Assembly (NCBI RefSeq): GCF_000719115.1
Contig: NZ_JOEA01000012.1
Location: forward strand, 62,001 to 126,000
Reading direction: 5' to 3'
Source of the DNA: Lentzea albidocapillata
GTDB lineage: Bacteria; Actinomycetota; Actinomycetes; Mycobacteriales; Pseudonocardiaceae
DNA length: 64,000 nucleotides
Within the stretch, counting starts at the first letter, position 1. Each line of letters starts with the position of its first letter. The position numbers and the translations under genes are program-made. Positions 43,332 through 52,345 of this stretch are shown piece by piece. The notes beneath the pieces are model-generated. The model was not told the origin of the DNA. It made no database searches and was given only the letters and a program-made list of their open reading frames with translations.

Positions 43332-44801
43332 GTGAGCGCTCCTAGCGCCAGCATCTCCGCGCAGGACAAGGGATTCTTCGGGCACCCCCGAGGCCTGTCC
43401 ACGCTGTTCTTCACCGAACTCTGGGAACGGTTCTCGTTCTACGGGATGAAGGCCATCCTCGGCCTCTACCTGTGGACAGCCGTGTCCGAGGGAGGTCTTG
43501 GCGTCGACAAGGCGCTCGCCCTGTCCGTCGTGGCCATCTACGGCACAGCGGTCTACATGTCCGGTGTCGCGGGTGGCTGGCTGGCCGACCGCGTCTGGGG
43601 CGGGCAGCGGTCGGTGTTCTACGGCGGCGTGCTGATCATGTTCGGCCACATCGCGCTGGCCCTGCCGATCGGCCTCGCGGGCGTCTACACGGGCCTGGTC
43701 TTCATCGTGCTCGGCACGGGCCTGCTCAAGCCGAACATCTCGACCGTCGTCGGCGGGCTCTACGAGCAGCACGACAACCGCCGTGACGCGGGCTTCACGA
43801 TCTTCTACATGGCCATCAACATCGGTGGCTTCATCTCGCCGCTGATCACCGGCGCACTCGCGGACGGCCTCGGCTTCCACTGGGGCTTCAGCGTGGCCGC
43901 GGTCGGCATGGCGCTCGGCCTGGTCCAGTACCACTACGGCCGCAAGAACCTGCGCGGCTCGGCCGCCGTGGCGCCGAACCCGTTGCCTGCGCAGGAGAAG
44001 GGCCGCATCTACGGCCTGATCGGCCTCATCGCCGCGGCGATCGTCGGGCTGGGCGTGCTGGCGTTCTTCCTCGGCGGTGTCGAGGGCGTCATCCTGATGA
44101 TCAGCATCATGTCCATCGTGCTGCCGATCGGCTACTTCACCGTCATGCTGCGCAGCAAGAAGACGCTGCCGCACGAGCGTCCGCGGGTCGTCGCCTACAT
44201 CCCGCTGTTCATCGCGGCGGCGATGTTCTGGCTGATCTTCGAGCAGAGCGCGTCGGTCATCGCGGAGTTCGCCGACTCGAACGTCGACAACCACGTGTTC
44301 GGCTGGGAGTTCCCGGTCGCCTGGTTCCAGTCGATCAACCCGATCATGATCATCGTGCTGGCGCCGGTGTTCGCGCTGCTGTGGGTGAAGCTCGCGAACC
44401 GCGCGCCGTCCACGCCGCGCAAGTTCGCGGGTGCGCTGGTGCTGGTCGGCCTGTCGTTCGTGCTCATGTACTTCGCGAGCAACTCGGCCGCCGACGGCAA
44501 GGTGACGCCGCTTTGGCTCGTGGTGATGTTCCTGTTCATGACCGCCGGTGAGCTCATGCTCTCGCCGGTCGGCCTCTCGGTCACGACGAAGCTGGCGCCC
44601 AAGGCGTTCGCGTCGCAGACGATGGGGCTGTGGTTCCTGGCGAGCTCGGCCGGTACCGGTGTGGCCGCGCAGCTCGTGAAGTTCTACACGACGAGCCCGT
44701 CGGCGTACTTCCTCACGCTGGGCGGCGCAGCCGTCGTTCTCGGTGGCGGCCTGGCCGTGGCGGCACCGGCTATCAAGAAGCTGATGTCGGGCGTCGAATA
44801 A
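43332..44801 (+). CDS. POT-family di/tripeptide:H+ symporter
   Basis: Protein of 489 aa with about 14 helices. The signature FFTELWERFSFYGMKAIL holds the ExxER proton-coupling motif, and GTGLLKPNIS and FTIFYMAINIGGFISPLITG are PTR2 motifs. It imports small peptides. GTG 43332 is chosen for GAAGGGA eight nt upstream; GTG 43302 extends the frame by ten residues. Followed by a very strong terminator. Confidence 0.94.
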   Translation: MSAPSASISAQDKGFFGHPRGLSTLFFTELWERFSFYGMKAILGLYLWTAVSEGGLGVDKALALSVVAIYGTAVYMSGVAGGWLADRVWGGQRSVFYGGVLIMFGHIALALPIGLAGVYTGLVFIVLGTGLLKPNISTVVGGLYEQHDNRRDAGFTIFYMAINIGGFISPLITGALADGLGFHWGFSVAAVGMALGLVQYHYGRKNLRGSAAVAPNPLPAQEKGRIYGLIGLIAAAIVGLGVLAFFLGGVEGVILMISIMSIVLPIGYFTVMLRSKKTLPHERPRVVAYIPLFIAAAMFWLIFEQSASVIAEFADSNVDNHVFGWEFPVAWFQSINPIMIIVLAPVFALLWVKLANRAPSTPRKFAGALVLVGLSFVLMYFASNSAADGKVTPLWLVVMFLFMTAGELMLSPVGLSVTTKLAPKAFASQTMGLWFLASSAGTGVAAQLVKFYTTSPSAYFLTLGGAAVVLGGGLAVAAPAIKKLMSGVE

Positions 44802-44814
44802 GGCTTTCGACAAG

Positions 44815-44863
44815 GTGAGAGGGAGGCCCGTCGCGGCGGCGGTGCGGCGGGTCTCCCTCTCAC
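44815..44863 (+). terminator. 20-bp stem terminator
   Basis: Arms 44815-44834 and 44844-44863 pair over 20 bp with two G.U pairs and a 9-nt loop, followed by TTCT. Immediately downstream of the POT transporter. Confidence 0.85.
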
Positions 44864-44964
44864 TTCTAAGAATGCACTACACAGATGTGTCATTGGGGCA
44901 CGAACATTGCTCCAGCCGGGTGAAGTCGAGCACTCGCCGCAACGAAATTAGCCCCAGGTCAGCA

Positions 44965-46245
44965 TTACTTCACCGTCAGTGATCGGCTCGTTTCGTTGGC
45001 CCGTACCGGAAGTCGCAACGCGCCGCGGATGAGTTTCGAGCGCCTGCGCGTCATCGGGCCGTCCGCCGCGAGCTTCGGGAAGCGCTTGAAGAGTTCGTGC
45101 AACGCCAGCGTGCCCTCGATGCGGCTCAGGCCCGCGCCGATGCAGTAGTGGATGCCCGCGCTGAACGCGAGGTGCTCGCGCGCGTTGGACCGCGTCGGGT
45201 CGAACTTCAGCGGGTCCTCGAACACCCTCGGATCGCGGTTCGCCGCCGCCAGCATCAGCATCACCGGCATGCCCTTCGGCAGCGACACCCCGGCCAGCTC
45301 GAGGCGTTCCCCTGGCCAGCGGATCGTGTACTGCACGGGCGGGTCGAGCCGCAGCACCTCCTCGACGAACCCCTCGGCGTACTCGGCGCTCTGGGCCAGC
45401 GGCGCCACGGTGTGCGGGTTCTCGAACGCCTTCAGCACGCCGTTGCTGATCAGGTTGACCGTCGTCTCGAAGCCCGCGAAGAGCAGCAACCCGGTGGTGG
45501 CGACGAGGTCCTCGCGGCTGAGGTCCTCGTGCTGCGTCACGAGGTGGCTGACGATGTCGTCCTGGGGGTTGCGGCGGCGTTCGTCGATCAGGACGTCGAT
45601 GAAGTCGTTGTACTCGATGATCGTGGCGTGCAGGTCCTTCAGTTGCCGGTGCGACCACACGCCGTCGAGCGTCTCCGCCAGGGCGCTGCCCCAGCGGGCG
45701 AAGACGTCCTTGTGGTCGTCGGGCACGCCCAGCAGGTCGGCGATGACCTGGATCGGCACCTGCGAGGCGAACTCGGTGACCACGTCGAAGCGGTCGCCCA
45801 GCCGGTCGAGGTGATCGGTCACGATCTTCTGGATGGACGCCGTGCGGTCCTTGAGGGCCCGTGGCGTGAAGAACGGCTGCACGAGCCTGCGCAGGCGGGT
45901 GTGGTCCGGCGGGTTCTTCATCAGGAACGAGTCCTGCACCGGGTTGACGATCTTCTCGCCGTTCTTGACCAACGTGATCGGCACCATCGACGCCTCGTCG
46001 AAGGTCGCGGTGACGAACCTGTTGTCCCGCAGCACCGAGTCGCAGATCTCGCGGCTCGGCGTGACGTAGGCGCCCATGCGGCTGCGCACCATGTCGCCCT
46101 TGGCGCGCACCTTCTCGTACATCGCGTACGGGTCGCGGTCCGGCGGCGAGGCCATGACTCCCGCGTACGGGTCACCGATCAGCGCGTAGCCGCGGACGAG
46201 CGTGCGCAGCGCGAAGAACTGGGCGGTGGTCTTCAGCTGGGACAT
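44965..46245 (-). CDS. Cytochrome P450
   Basis: Protein of 426 aa. I-helix LLFAGFETTVN (255-264), ExxR at Glu296-Arg299 (EEVLR), and heme loop FSAGIHYCIGAG with Cys368 as the iron ligand. A soluble bacterial class I P450 needing ferredoxin partners, none of which is nearby. The substrate is unknown. ATG 46245 lies 31 bp after the tetR stop, so it is probably co-transcribed with, and controlled by, that TetR protein. Confidence 0.95.
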   Translation of the reverse strand: MSQLKTTAQFFALRTLVRGYALIGDPYAGVMASPPDRDPYAMYEKVRAKGDMVRSRMGAYVTPSREICDSVLRDNRFVTATFDEASMVPITLVKNGEKIVNPVQDSFLMKNPPDHTRLRRLVQPFFTPRALKDRTASIQKIVTDHLDRLGDRFDVVTEFASQVPIQVIADLLGVPDDHKDVFARWGSALAETLDGVWSHRQLKDLHATIIEYNDFIDVLIDERRRNPQDDIVSHLVTQHEDLSREDLVATTGLLLFAGFETTVNLISNGVLKAFENPHTVAPLAQSAEYAEGFVEEVLRLDPPVQYTIRWPGERLELAGVSLPKGMPVMLMLAAANRDPRVFEDPLKFDPTRSNAREHLAFSAGIHYCIGAGLSRIEGTLALHELFKRFPKLAADGPMTRRRSKLIRGALRLPVRANETSRSLTVK

Positions 46246-46276
46246 GTGTCCACAGTGCGGTCTACGTGAAGAACTC

Positions 46277-46870
46277 TCAAGAGTTGCGGCGGTGTCGCCG
46301 CACGGTTTCTTCCACGAGATCGAGCACGGGTTCCATGTCGTCGGCCGGGAGCCCCATCGCGAGGTGCGAGACGAGGCCTTCCAGCACGAGCTCCAGGAAG
46401 CTGGTCAGCACCGTGACGTCGACGTCGTCACGCAGGTTGCCGGCTTCGCGCTGCCGGATGAGGCGCTGACGGGTGGCGGCGGTGAGCTGCTCGCTGCGTT
46501 CGGCCCACCGCGCCCGGAAATCCGGGTCGGTGCGGAGCCGGCGGGAGACCTCGAGGCGCGTGCCGAGCCAGTCGGCGGCGTGCTCCCCGGTCCGCTTCTC
46601 CGGCTCGTCGAGGAGGTCGCGCATGACCTGGACGAGGCCCTGCTCGGCGACGACGTCCGCCATTCGGAGCGCGTCGTCCTCGGCCAATGCGAGGAAGAGC
46701 GACTCCTTGTCACGGAAGTGGTGGAAGATCGCGCCGCGAGAGAGGCTCGTGGCTTCTTCCAGACGGCGTACCGTGGCACCCTCGTAGCCGTGTCGCGCGA
46801 AACAGGCACGCGCACCGTCGAGGATCTGACGGCGGCGGGCGTCGAGGTGGTCCTGGCTCACCCTGGGCAC
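46277..46870 (-). CDS. TetR-family regulator
   Basis: Protein of 197 aa. Helix-turn-helix FARHGYEGATVRRLEEATSL with SRGAIFHHFRDKESLF. GTG 46870 is used; a longer frame begins at 46906 but would run into the operator palindrome. A 24-bp perfect palindrome 32 bp upstream is the likely autoregulatory site. The resemblance to actinobacterial AcnR-type regulators is noticeable but there is no aconitase gene here. Forms an operon with the P450. Confidence 0.9.
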   Translation of the reverse strand: MPRVSQDHLDARRRQILDGARACFARHGYEGATVRRLEEATSLSRGAIFHHFRDKESLFLALAEDDALRMADVVAEQGLVQVMRDLLDEPEKRTGEHAADWLGTRLEVSRRLRTDPDFRARWAERSEQLTAATRQRLIRQREAGNLRDDVDVTVLTSFLELVLEGLVSHLAMGLPADDMEPVLDLVEETVRRHRRNS

Positions 46871-46901
46871 CGGTAGATGGTCGCAGGGAGAGGGCGGGAA
46901 A

Positions 46902-46925
46902 TCCAATCCGTACGTACGGATTGGA
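46902..46925. promoter_or_regulatory. 24-bp perfect palindrome, TetR operator
   Basis: Centre GTAC|GTAC, each half 12 bp (half-site TCCAATCCGTAC), with no spacer. It lies 32 bp upstream of the tetR start. The length and perfect symmetry strongly suggest a TetR dimer (or dimer-pair) site. Confidence 0.8.
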
Positions 46926-47024
46926 CAGGTCCATCAGTGTGATCTTCCCCCGTGATCCCTTTCGTGTGGATCATCGGCCGGGCCTGCGCGAATGGGCGAG
47001 GTGCTGCCCATATCCTCTGCCGCC

Positions 47025-47177
47025 ATGGACACCCAGGAGATCATCAAGCTGTCGACGCTCGCCGAGCGCCTGGGGTGGCAGCGGCGTGAGTCCACAGGTG
47101 TCCACATGATCGACCTGCTGCTCAGCCGGTCCGTCTCGGACCTGATCGCCGCTCTCGCGGAGAACCGGGACAGGTAA
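47025..47177 (+). CDS. Small hypothetical protein (50 aa)
   Basis: ATG 47025 gives a 50-aa helical-looking product (TLAERLGWQRRESTGVHMI, DLLLSRSVSDLIAALAEN). No family recognised. A TATCCT box lies nine nt upstream of the ATG and there is no Shine-Dalgarno, so a leaderless mRNA is possible. Confidence 0.45.
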   Translation: MDTQEIIKLSTLAERLGWQRRESTGVHMIDLLLSRSVSDLIAALAENRDR

Positions 47178-47183
47178 CTGGTT

Positions 47184-47201
47184 CTGGTAAGCGCTTTCCA
47201 G
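47184..47201. promoter_or_regulatory. LacI-type operator (CTGGTAAGC/GCTTTCCAG)
   Basis: 18-bp near-perfect palindrome with central AGCGCT, the general form of LacI-family sites controlling glycan-utilisation genes in actinobacteria. Located 137 bp upstream of the large CBM-containing secreted protein. No lacI gene is adjacent. Confidence 0.6.
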
Positions 47202-47225
47202 TGCGTCCGGGACGGGGTTGACTCA

Positions 47226-47258
47226 ACTGTCGCGCGGTGGTGTGATCTGCGCGACAGT
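47226..47258. repeat. 10-bp-arm inverted repeat in the 5-prime leader
   Basis: ACTGTCGCGC (47226-47235) and GCGCGACAGT (47249-47258) flank 13 nt. A TTGACT box (47218-47223) abuts it, and TGTGAT (47241-47246) could be the -10 at 17-bp spacing, so the dyad would overlap the promoter of the secreted protein. Confidence 0.45.
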
Positions 47259-47337
47259 CAAGAAACTTTCCTGTCTAAAACTGAATCCGCCGCCGCTCCC
47301 TCGTGAACCCCCTACCCGTCTTGTGGGAGGCACAACA

Positions 47338-50283
47338 GTGGCACCGAATAGAAGCCGGACGTTTCGCGCGTTCGGCGCGATGGGTGTTGCCTGCACAACA
47401 GCCGTCGCAGTGATGTCGGTACCGGAGGCCCTCGCGGCGCCGGTGCGATACGAAGCGGAGAACGCGACGATCTCGCAGGGCGTGGTGGAGTCGAACCACG
47501 CCGGGTTCTCCGGGGCCGGGTTCGTGAACGTCGACAACGTCGCGGGGAGCTCGGTCGAGTTCACCGTCACCGCGTCGAAGGCGGGCCAGGCGAAGCTGGT
47601 CTTCCGCTACGCCAACGGAACCACGGCCAACCGGCCGGTCGACGTGAGCGTCAACGGCGCCCTCGCCGCCGACGAGCGCGCGTTCGCCGGTACCGGCGCG
47701 TGGACGACCTGGATGTCGGCCGAGAACACCGTGAACCTGAACGCGGGCTCGAACAAGATCAAGCTCACGTCCACCGGTGCCACCGGTGGCCCCAACCTCG
47801 ACTACCTGGAGGTCGAGGAGCTCGCGCCCGTTCCCGCGCTGGAGCAGGAGGCGGAGGACGCGACGATCAGCCAGGGCGTCGTCGAGTCCAACTGGGCGGG
47901 CTTCTCCGGCCGCGGGTTCGTCAACTACAACAACGTCATCGGTTCGTCGGTCGAGTACACGATCAACGCCGAGTCCGGCGGCGAGCACGACCTGACGTTT
48001 CGCTACGCCAACGGGACGACGGCCGACCGTCCGGTCTCGGTGACCGTGGACGGCGCCAACGCGCAGACCGTCTCGTTCCCCGGCACGGGCGCATGGACGA
48101 CGTGGCAGACGCGGACCGCGAAGGTCACGCTGCACGCCGGCGCGAACAGGATCAAGGCGACCGCGACGACCGCGAACGGCGGCCCGAACGCGGACAAGCT
48201 GACCGCGGTGCTGGTCGGCCCGCCGGACAACGAGGCGCCGACGCCGCCGCGCAACCTGCAGTTCGTGTCGTCGACCCACAACTCCGTGTCGCTGAAGTGG
48301 GAGGCGGCCACCGACAACGTGGGCGTCACCGGCTATGACATCTACCAGCACGGCCAGCTCGTCACGAGCGTCGGCAACGTGCTGGAGGCGACCGCGACCG
48401 GCCTGCGTCCCGATGTCGAGTACGACTGGACCGTGTTCGCGAAGGACCGCGCGGGCAACGTCTCGCAGGCCTCGAACAACGTGCCGGGCCGCACCAAGCC
48501 CGCGCCCGTGGACAACCAGGCGCCCACCACTCCGGGCACCCTGCGTTCCACCGGCGCCACCTCCACCAGCGTCGCCATCGCCTGGGGCGCTTCGAGCGAC
48601 AACGTGGCCGTCACCGGCTACGAGATCCACTTCGACGGCGTCCTGAAGCAGACCGCGGACGGTTCGGCCACGTCGGCGACCGTCGCCGGCCTGGTGACCG
48701 GCCAGACGTACGCGGTGAAGGTGCGTGCCAAGGACGCGGCGGGCAACTTATCGCCGTTCTCGAACGAGATTTCCGTCAAGCCGACGGCCGGCGGCGGCAC
48801 CGGTGTGCCGAACCCCGGCACGGTCAAGCAGATCGCGTCCGGCGTCGACGTGGCGTGGGGCCTCGCGTTCCTGCCCGACGGCTCGGCGCTGGTGACCGAG
48901 CGCGAGACGTTCAACGTCCTGCGCGTGACCGAGGCCGGCGCCAAGACCGTCGTCGGCAAGGTGCCCGGCGCCATGGGCACGAACGGTGAGGGCGGCGCAC
49001 TCGGCATCGAGGTGTCGCCGAAGTTCGCCTCCGACCGGTTCGTGTACGTCTACCACACCTACAGTGGCGGAAACCGCCTGGTCAGGGCGCAGTTCGACGG
49101 CACGCAGCTGACCGGCTGGACGACGTTGCTCGACGGCGTGCCGAAGAACCGCTACCACAACGGCGGGCGCCTGCGGTTCAGCCCGGACGGCCGGTACCTG
49201 TTCATCTCGACCGGTGACGCGCAGAACGGCAACAACGCCCAGAACCTGAACACCAACGCCGGCAAGATCCTGCGCCTCAACGCGGACGGCTCCATCCCGT
49301 CCGACAACCCGTTCCCCGGCAAGGCGATCTGGAGTTACGGCCACCGCAACGTGCAGGGCCTCGACTTCGACTCGCAGGGCCGCCTCTGGGCCTCGGAGTT
49401 CGGCAACTCGCGGCAGGACGAGGTCAACCTGATCACCAAGGGCGGCAACTACGGCTGGGAGCCCTGCGAGGGCACGATCGGCAGCTGCGCCGGCACCGTC
49501 CCGCCGAAGAAGACCTGGTCGACCTCGCAGGCCTCACCCTCCGGCCTGACGATCATCAACGACTACGTCTTCGTCGCCACCACCGTCGGCCAGCGCATCT
49601 ACCGGATGCGCATCGACGCCGGCGGCAACCTCGTGGACCAGCAGATCTACTTCCAGGGCACCTACAACCGCCTGCGCACGGTCGAGGTGGACCGGGAGGG
49701 CGACATCTGGCTGACCACGACGACCGACAAGGACGGGTCGGCCGGCAACGACCGGATCATGCACATCGACATCGTCTACGAAGGCGGCGGCAGTGCTTTC
49801 AAACTGTCGTCACCGGCGTTCGCGGACGACGCGATGATCCCGGCCAAGCACACGTGCGCCGGTGACGGTGTCGCGGGCCAGGACCCGTCGCCGTCGTTCG
49901 CGTGGGGTGAGTCCGCCGGGGCGCAGGCCTACGCCATCGTGTTCGCGGACCGCGTGAACAACGGCAACAAGCTCCATTGGGCGATCTGGGACATTCCGGG
50001 TGGTTCCCGTTCGCTGCCGGAGAACCTGGGGTCCGGGTTCGCCGTGCCGGGCCAGGGCGCGGCGAAGCAGAAGGCGATGGGATCCGGTGCCAACTCCCTG
50101 AAGTACTTCGGGCCCTGCCCTGGCGGCTCGACCAACCCGTACACGTTCACGTTGTACGCGTTGAACACCGCGACGGTTCCCGGGATCACCTCCGGTTCGT
50201 CGATGGCGCAGATCGAGACGGCGATCAAGAACGCGTCGGTCGCCGGCACGGTGCTGCGCGGCCGTTCGAATGCCAGGACGTAG
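47338..50283 (+). CDS. Secreted multidomain protein: CBM-CBM-FN3-FN3-sugar dehydrogenase-PEBP
   Basis: Protein of 981 aa. Signal peptide to about residue 34 (AVAVMSVPEALAAP). Two CBM6/35-like modules follow (about 38-161 and 168-295), each with a YEAENAT-like start, ISQGVVESN and FRYANGTT. Next are two fibronectin type III modules (about 300-485) and a glucose/sorbosone-dehydrogenase propeller (about 490-815, with AWGLAFLPDGSALVTER, YHNGGRLRFSPDG and WSYGHRNVQGLDF). It ends with a YbhB/PEBP-like domain (about 820-981, with IPAKHTCAGDG, KLHWAIWDIPG and YFGPCPGG). Such propellers bind PQQ and oxidise sugars outside the cell. The PEBP end is an unusual partner. GTG 47338 has GGGAGG upstream. Confidence 0.9.
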   Translation: MAPNRSRTFRAFGAMGVACTTAVAVMSVPEALAAPVRYEAENATISQGVVESNHAGFSGAGFVNVDNVAGSSVEFTVTASKAGQAKLVFRYANGTTANRPVDVSVNGALAADERAFAGTGAWTTWMSAENTVNLNAGSNKIKLTSTGATGGPNLDYLEVEELAPVPALEQEAEDATISQGVVESNWAGFSGRGFVNYNNVIGSSVEYTINAESGGEHDLTFRYANGTTADRPVSVTVDGANAQTVSFPGTGAWTTWQTRTAKVTLHAGANRIKATATTANGGPNADKLTAVLVGPPDNEAPTPPRNLQFVSSTHNSVSLKWEAATDNVGVTGYDIYQHGQLVTSVGNVLEATATGLRPDVEYDWTVFAKDRAGNVSQASNNVPGRTKPAPVDNQAPTTPGTLRSTGATSTSVAIAWGASSDNVAVTGYEIHFDGVLKQTADGSATSATVAGLVTGQTYAVKVRAKDAAGNLSPFSNEISVKPTAGGGTGVPNPGTVKQIASGVDVAWGLAFLPDGSALVTERETFNVLRVTEAGAKTVVGKVPGAMGTNGEGGALGIEVSPKFASDRFVYVYHTYSGGNRLVRAQFDGTQLTGWTTLLDGVPKNRYHNGGRLRFSPDGRYLFISTGDAQNGNNAQNLNTNAGKILRLNADGSIPSDNPFPGKAIWSYGHRNVQGLDFDSQGRLWASEFGNSRQDEVNLITKGGNYGWEPCEGTIGSCAGTVPPKKTWSTSQASPSGLTIINDYVFVATTVGQRIYRMRIDAGGNLVDQQIYFQGTYNRLRTVEVDREGDIWLTTTTDKDGSAGNDRIMHIDIVYEGGGSAFKLSSPAFADDAMIPAKHTCAGDGVAGQDPSPSFAWGESAGAQAYAIVFADRVNNGNKLHWAIWDIPGGSRSLPENLGSGFAVPGQGAAKQKAMGSGANSLKYFGPCPGGSTNPYTFTLYALNTATVPGITSGSSMAQIETAIKNASVAGTVLRGRSNART

Positions 50284-50285
50284 CT

Positions 50286-51401
50286 TCACCTGAGGTCCCA
50301 CCCGATGCCGCTCGCCGGAGCGTCGAGCCAGACGCGATGGCGGCCATCGGGTGTGACCGTCAGTCCAAGGCGGTCCCAGTTCGGCCGGCCGAGTTCGTCC
50401 CACGTTCGTTGCGCGGCTTCGAACGCGTCCCAGATCCGGACTGGACCGCCTTGGCGCACCTCACGTTCCCCGGTGTCATCGGGCTTCAATCCGATCGAGG
50501 CCCACGAGCCGTCGTTGGTGCTGAAGACCGCCTTGTCTCCGCGGTAGCCGAACGCCACCTCGCCCGGCAAAGCTGCCTGAGCGAGGAACCACGGCACGAG
50601 GGACGACCATGGAAGAGGATCCAGCCGTGTGGCCGAACGCGTTCCCTCATCGAGGTCGACTGCTGGAACGAGGGTTTCCGGTGCGCTGTCCTCATCGCGG
50701 ATCGCCATGAATCCCGCCCATCGTGGCAGGAACCTTCCTTCGAGGCGATCGGCGTGACGTGTGAGCGACACGAGGTTGCCGGCGTGGACGCTCGGTTTGA
50801 GGTCCACGAGGACACGGCCTCCTTCGCTGACTTGTTCTGCCCATGCCCACGGCACCTGAGGTAGCGAGCACGTCGCGATGATTCGGTCGAACGGAGCGTG
50901 CTGCGGCCAGCCATCAGCGCCGTGCGTGGCCGCGAGAGTAGGGGCAAGTCCCAGTCCGGTCAGCCGTGCACGGGCGGCGTTGACGAGCGAGGCACCTATG
51001 TCGACTGAGAACACCTGCTCGGACCCGAGCCGGTGCGCGAGCAGCGCGGCGTTGTAGCCCGTACCGGTGCCGATTTCCAGCACTCGATGACCTGCGTGCA
51101 GGTCGAGGGCTTCGAGCATGCGGACCATGAGTCCCGGTTTGGTCGACGACGAGACGGTGACGCGGTGGCCTTCCGGCGTCGTGGCGAGTTCGGTGACCAG
51201 CGGCCGGTCCCGGTAGACGGCGGTCATCCAGCCGTCATCCCGCGACGTCGTCTCAGTCCACCCCCCATCGGCGTGCTGGACGTAGAACCTGGGCACGAAG
51301 ACGTGCCGTGGCACCGATTCCAGCGCATCCCGCCAGGCGGTGGCGCCGTCCGCCTCGACCTCGTCCGCGAGCCCGCGGGCCAGCTGCTGCCAGGCCGTCA
51401 T
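50286..51401 (-). CDS. Protein-L-isoaspartate O-methyltransferase homologue of a graspetide (imiditide-type) cluster
   Basis: Protein of 371 aa. Residues about 80-215 carry the PIMT-like SAM fold: STKPGLMVRMLEALD, motif I VLEIGTGTGYNAALL (107-121) and VFSVDIGASLVN. The roughly 150-residue C-terminal extension, absent from housekeeping PIMT, is typical of RiPP-associated members. In known imiditides such enzymes methylate an Asp of the cyclised peptide, which then closes to aspartimide. ATG 51401 has GGAGG upstream and overlaps the ATP-grasp stop (ATGA). The role here is inferred from context. Confidence 0.87.
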   Translation of the reverse strand: MTAWQQLARGLADEVEADGATAWRDALESVPRHVFVPRFYVQHADGGWTETTSRDDGWMTAVYRDRPLVTELATTPEGHRVTVSSSTKPGLMVRMLEALDLHAGHRVLEIGTGTGYNAALLAHRLGSEQVFSVDIGASLVNAARARLTGLGLAPTLAATHGADGWPQHAPFDRIIATCSLPQVPWAWAEQVSEGGRVLVDLKPSVHAGNLVSLTRHADRLEGRFLPRWAGFMAIRDEDSAPETLVPAVDLDEGTRSATRLDPLPWSSLVPWFLAQAALPGEVAFGYRGDKAVFSTNDGSWASIGLKPDDTGEREVRQGGPVRIWDAFEAAQRTWDELGRPNWDRLGLTVTPDGRHRVWLDAPASGIGWDLR

Positions 51402-52345
51402 CCGGCCTCCAGAACGTCGGCGATCGCCTCGCTGATCGGTGCCTCGATCTCGTCCTCGATCCATCCGTACTGGCCGCCCGCGTTGCACTCGAGAAACACC
51501 CACGCGCCGTCCGGTCTGATGACGAAGTCGAACGCTCCGTAGACGAGGCCGAGTGCGGCGCAGTATCCGCGCACACCGTTCGTGACCTGGGCCGGCGGCT
51601 CGATCCGTTCGTAGCGCAGGGCGCTGTAGTCGTTGCGCCAGTCGACGCGGGTCTCCTCGGTCCGAGCGTGGATGGCGGCGGCGAACAGCCGATCGCCGAC
51701 CACGATCACCCGCGCCTCGCACAGCTTGGGGACCCAGCGCTGGAATTGGTGAGCGCTGACCTCGATTCCACGCAGGTCAGCGAGATCGCTCTCGGTCACG
51801 AGCGCGGTGAAGGTGACCTTCCGGACTCCCTCCTCCCGGATGGAAGGTGAGCCGAACGCTTTGGTCACCACCTCGCCGCCGCAGGCGAACCGGCGAACGG
51901 CCTCGGGTTCGTTCGTGACGAGCGTGTCCGCCACCTGGAGGCCACATCGAGCGGCGGTGACCAGCTGTACAGGCTTGTACGCCGCGTCCGCGTTGCGTGC
52001 CGGATGGTTCACCCAACACACGGGCAGAGCTGCCAGGACTCCTCCAAGGCCCAGCTTGGACTCGGTCGTCGCCCACTGGCGTTCGGTCGCGGACAGCGTG
52101 CCGGGGAACTCGAACGCGCCGGGGCTGCGGTACCAGATCGATCGCAGCTCTTCCAACGCGACGATCTTCCCGTTCGTCCGCAACCGTCCGGTCCACCGGC
52201 CTTGCCGCAACTCCGCGTCGATGGCTGCTTCCAGTGGGAATCGCGCAGTGTCGAACCGGACATGCGGCACATCGCGCTCGTACAGGGTGCGGATGACTCG
52301 ATCGGCTGTGGGATCCCGGTCCGCGGCGAGCACGAGAACCGTCAT
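51398..52345 (-). CDS. ATP-grasp RiPP maturase (graspetide ligase)
   Basis: Protein of 315 aa with the MvdD/TgmB-type ATP-grasp layout: an N-terminal VLVLAADRDPTAD domain, ATP-lysine region VVTKAFGSPS, and late metal/ATP loop WVFLECNAGGQYGWIE. These ligases use ATP to join side-chain carboxylates (Asp/Glu) of a precursor to Thr/Ser hydroxyls or Lys amines, giving macrolactones or macrolactams. It is coupled to the precursor gene (stop/start ATGA at 52345) and to the methyltransferase. Confidence 0.92.
   Translation of the reverse strand: MTVLVLAADRDPTADRVIRTLYERDVPHVRFDTARFPLEAAIDAELRQGRWTGRLRTNGKIVALEELRSIWYRSPGAFEFPGTLSATERQWATTESKLGLGGVLAALPVCWVNHPARNADAAYKPVQLVTAARCGLQVADTLVTNEPEAVRRFACGGEVVTKAFGSPSIREEGVRKVTFTALVTESDLADLRGIEVSAHQFQRWVPKLCEARVIVVGDRLFAAAIHARTEETRVDWRNDYSALRYERIEPPAQVTNGVRGYCAALGLVYGAFDFVIRPDGAWVFLECNAGGQYGWIEDEIEAPISEAIADVLEAG

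Noticed and set aside
42627..44813. 728-codon minus-strand frame opposite the POT transporter
   Set aside because: Antisense shadow, highly enriched in His, Asp, Arg and Gln; the transporter on the plus strand has clear family motifs.
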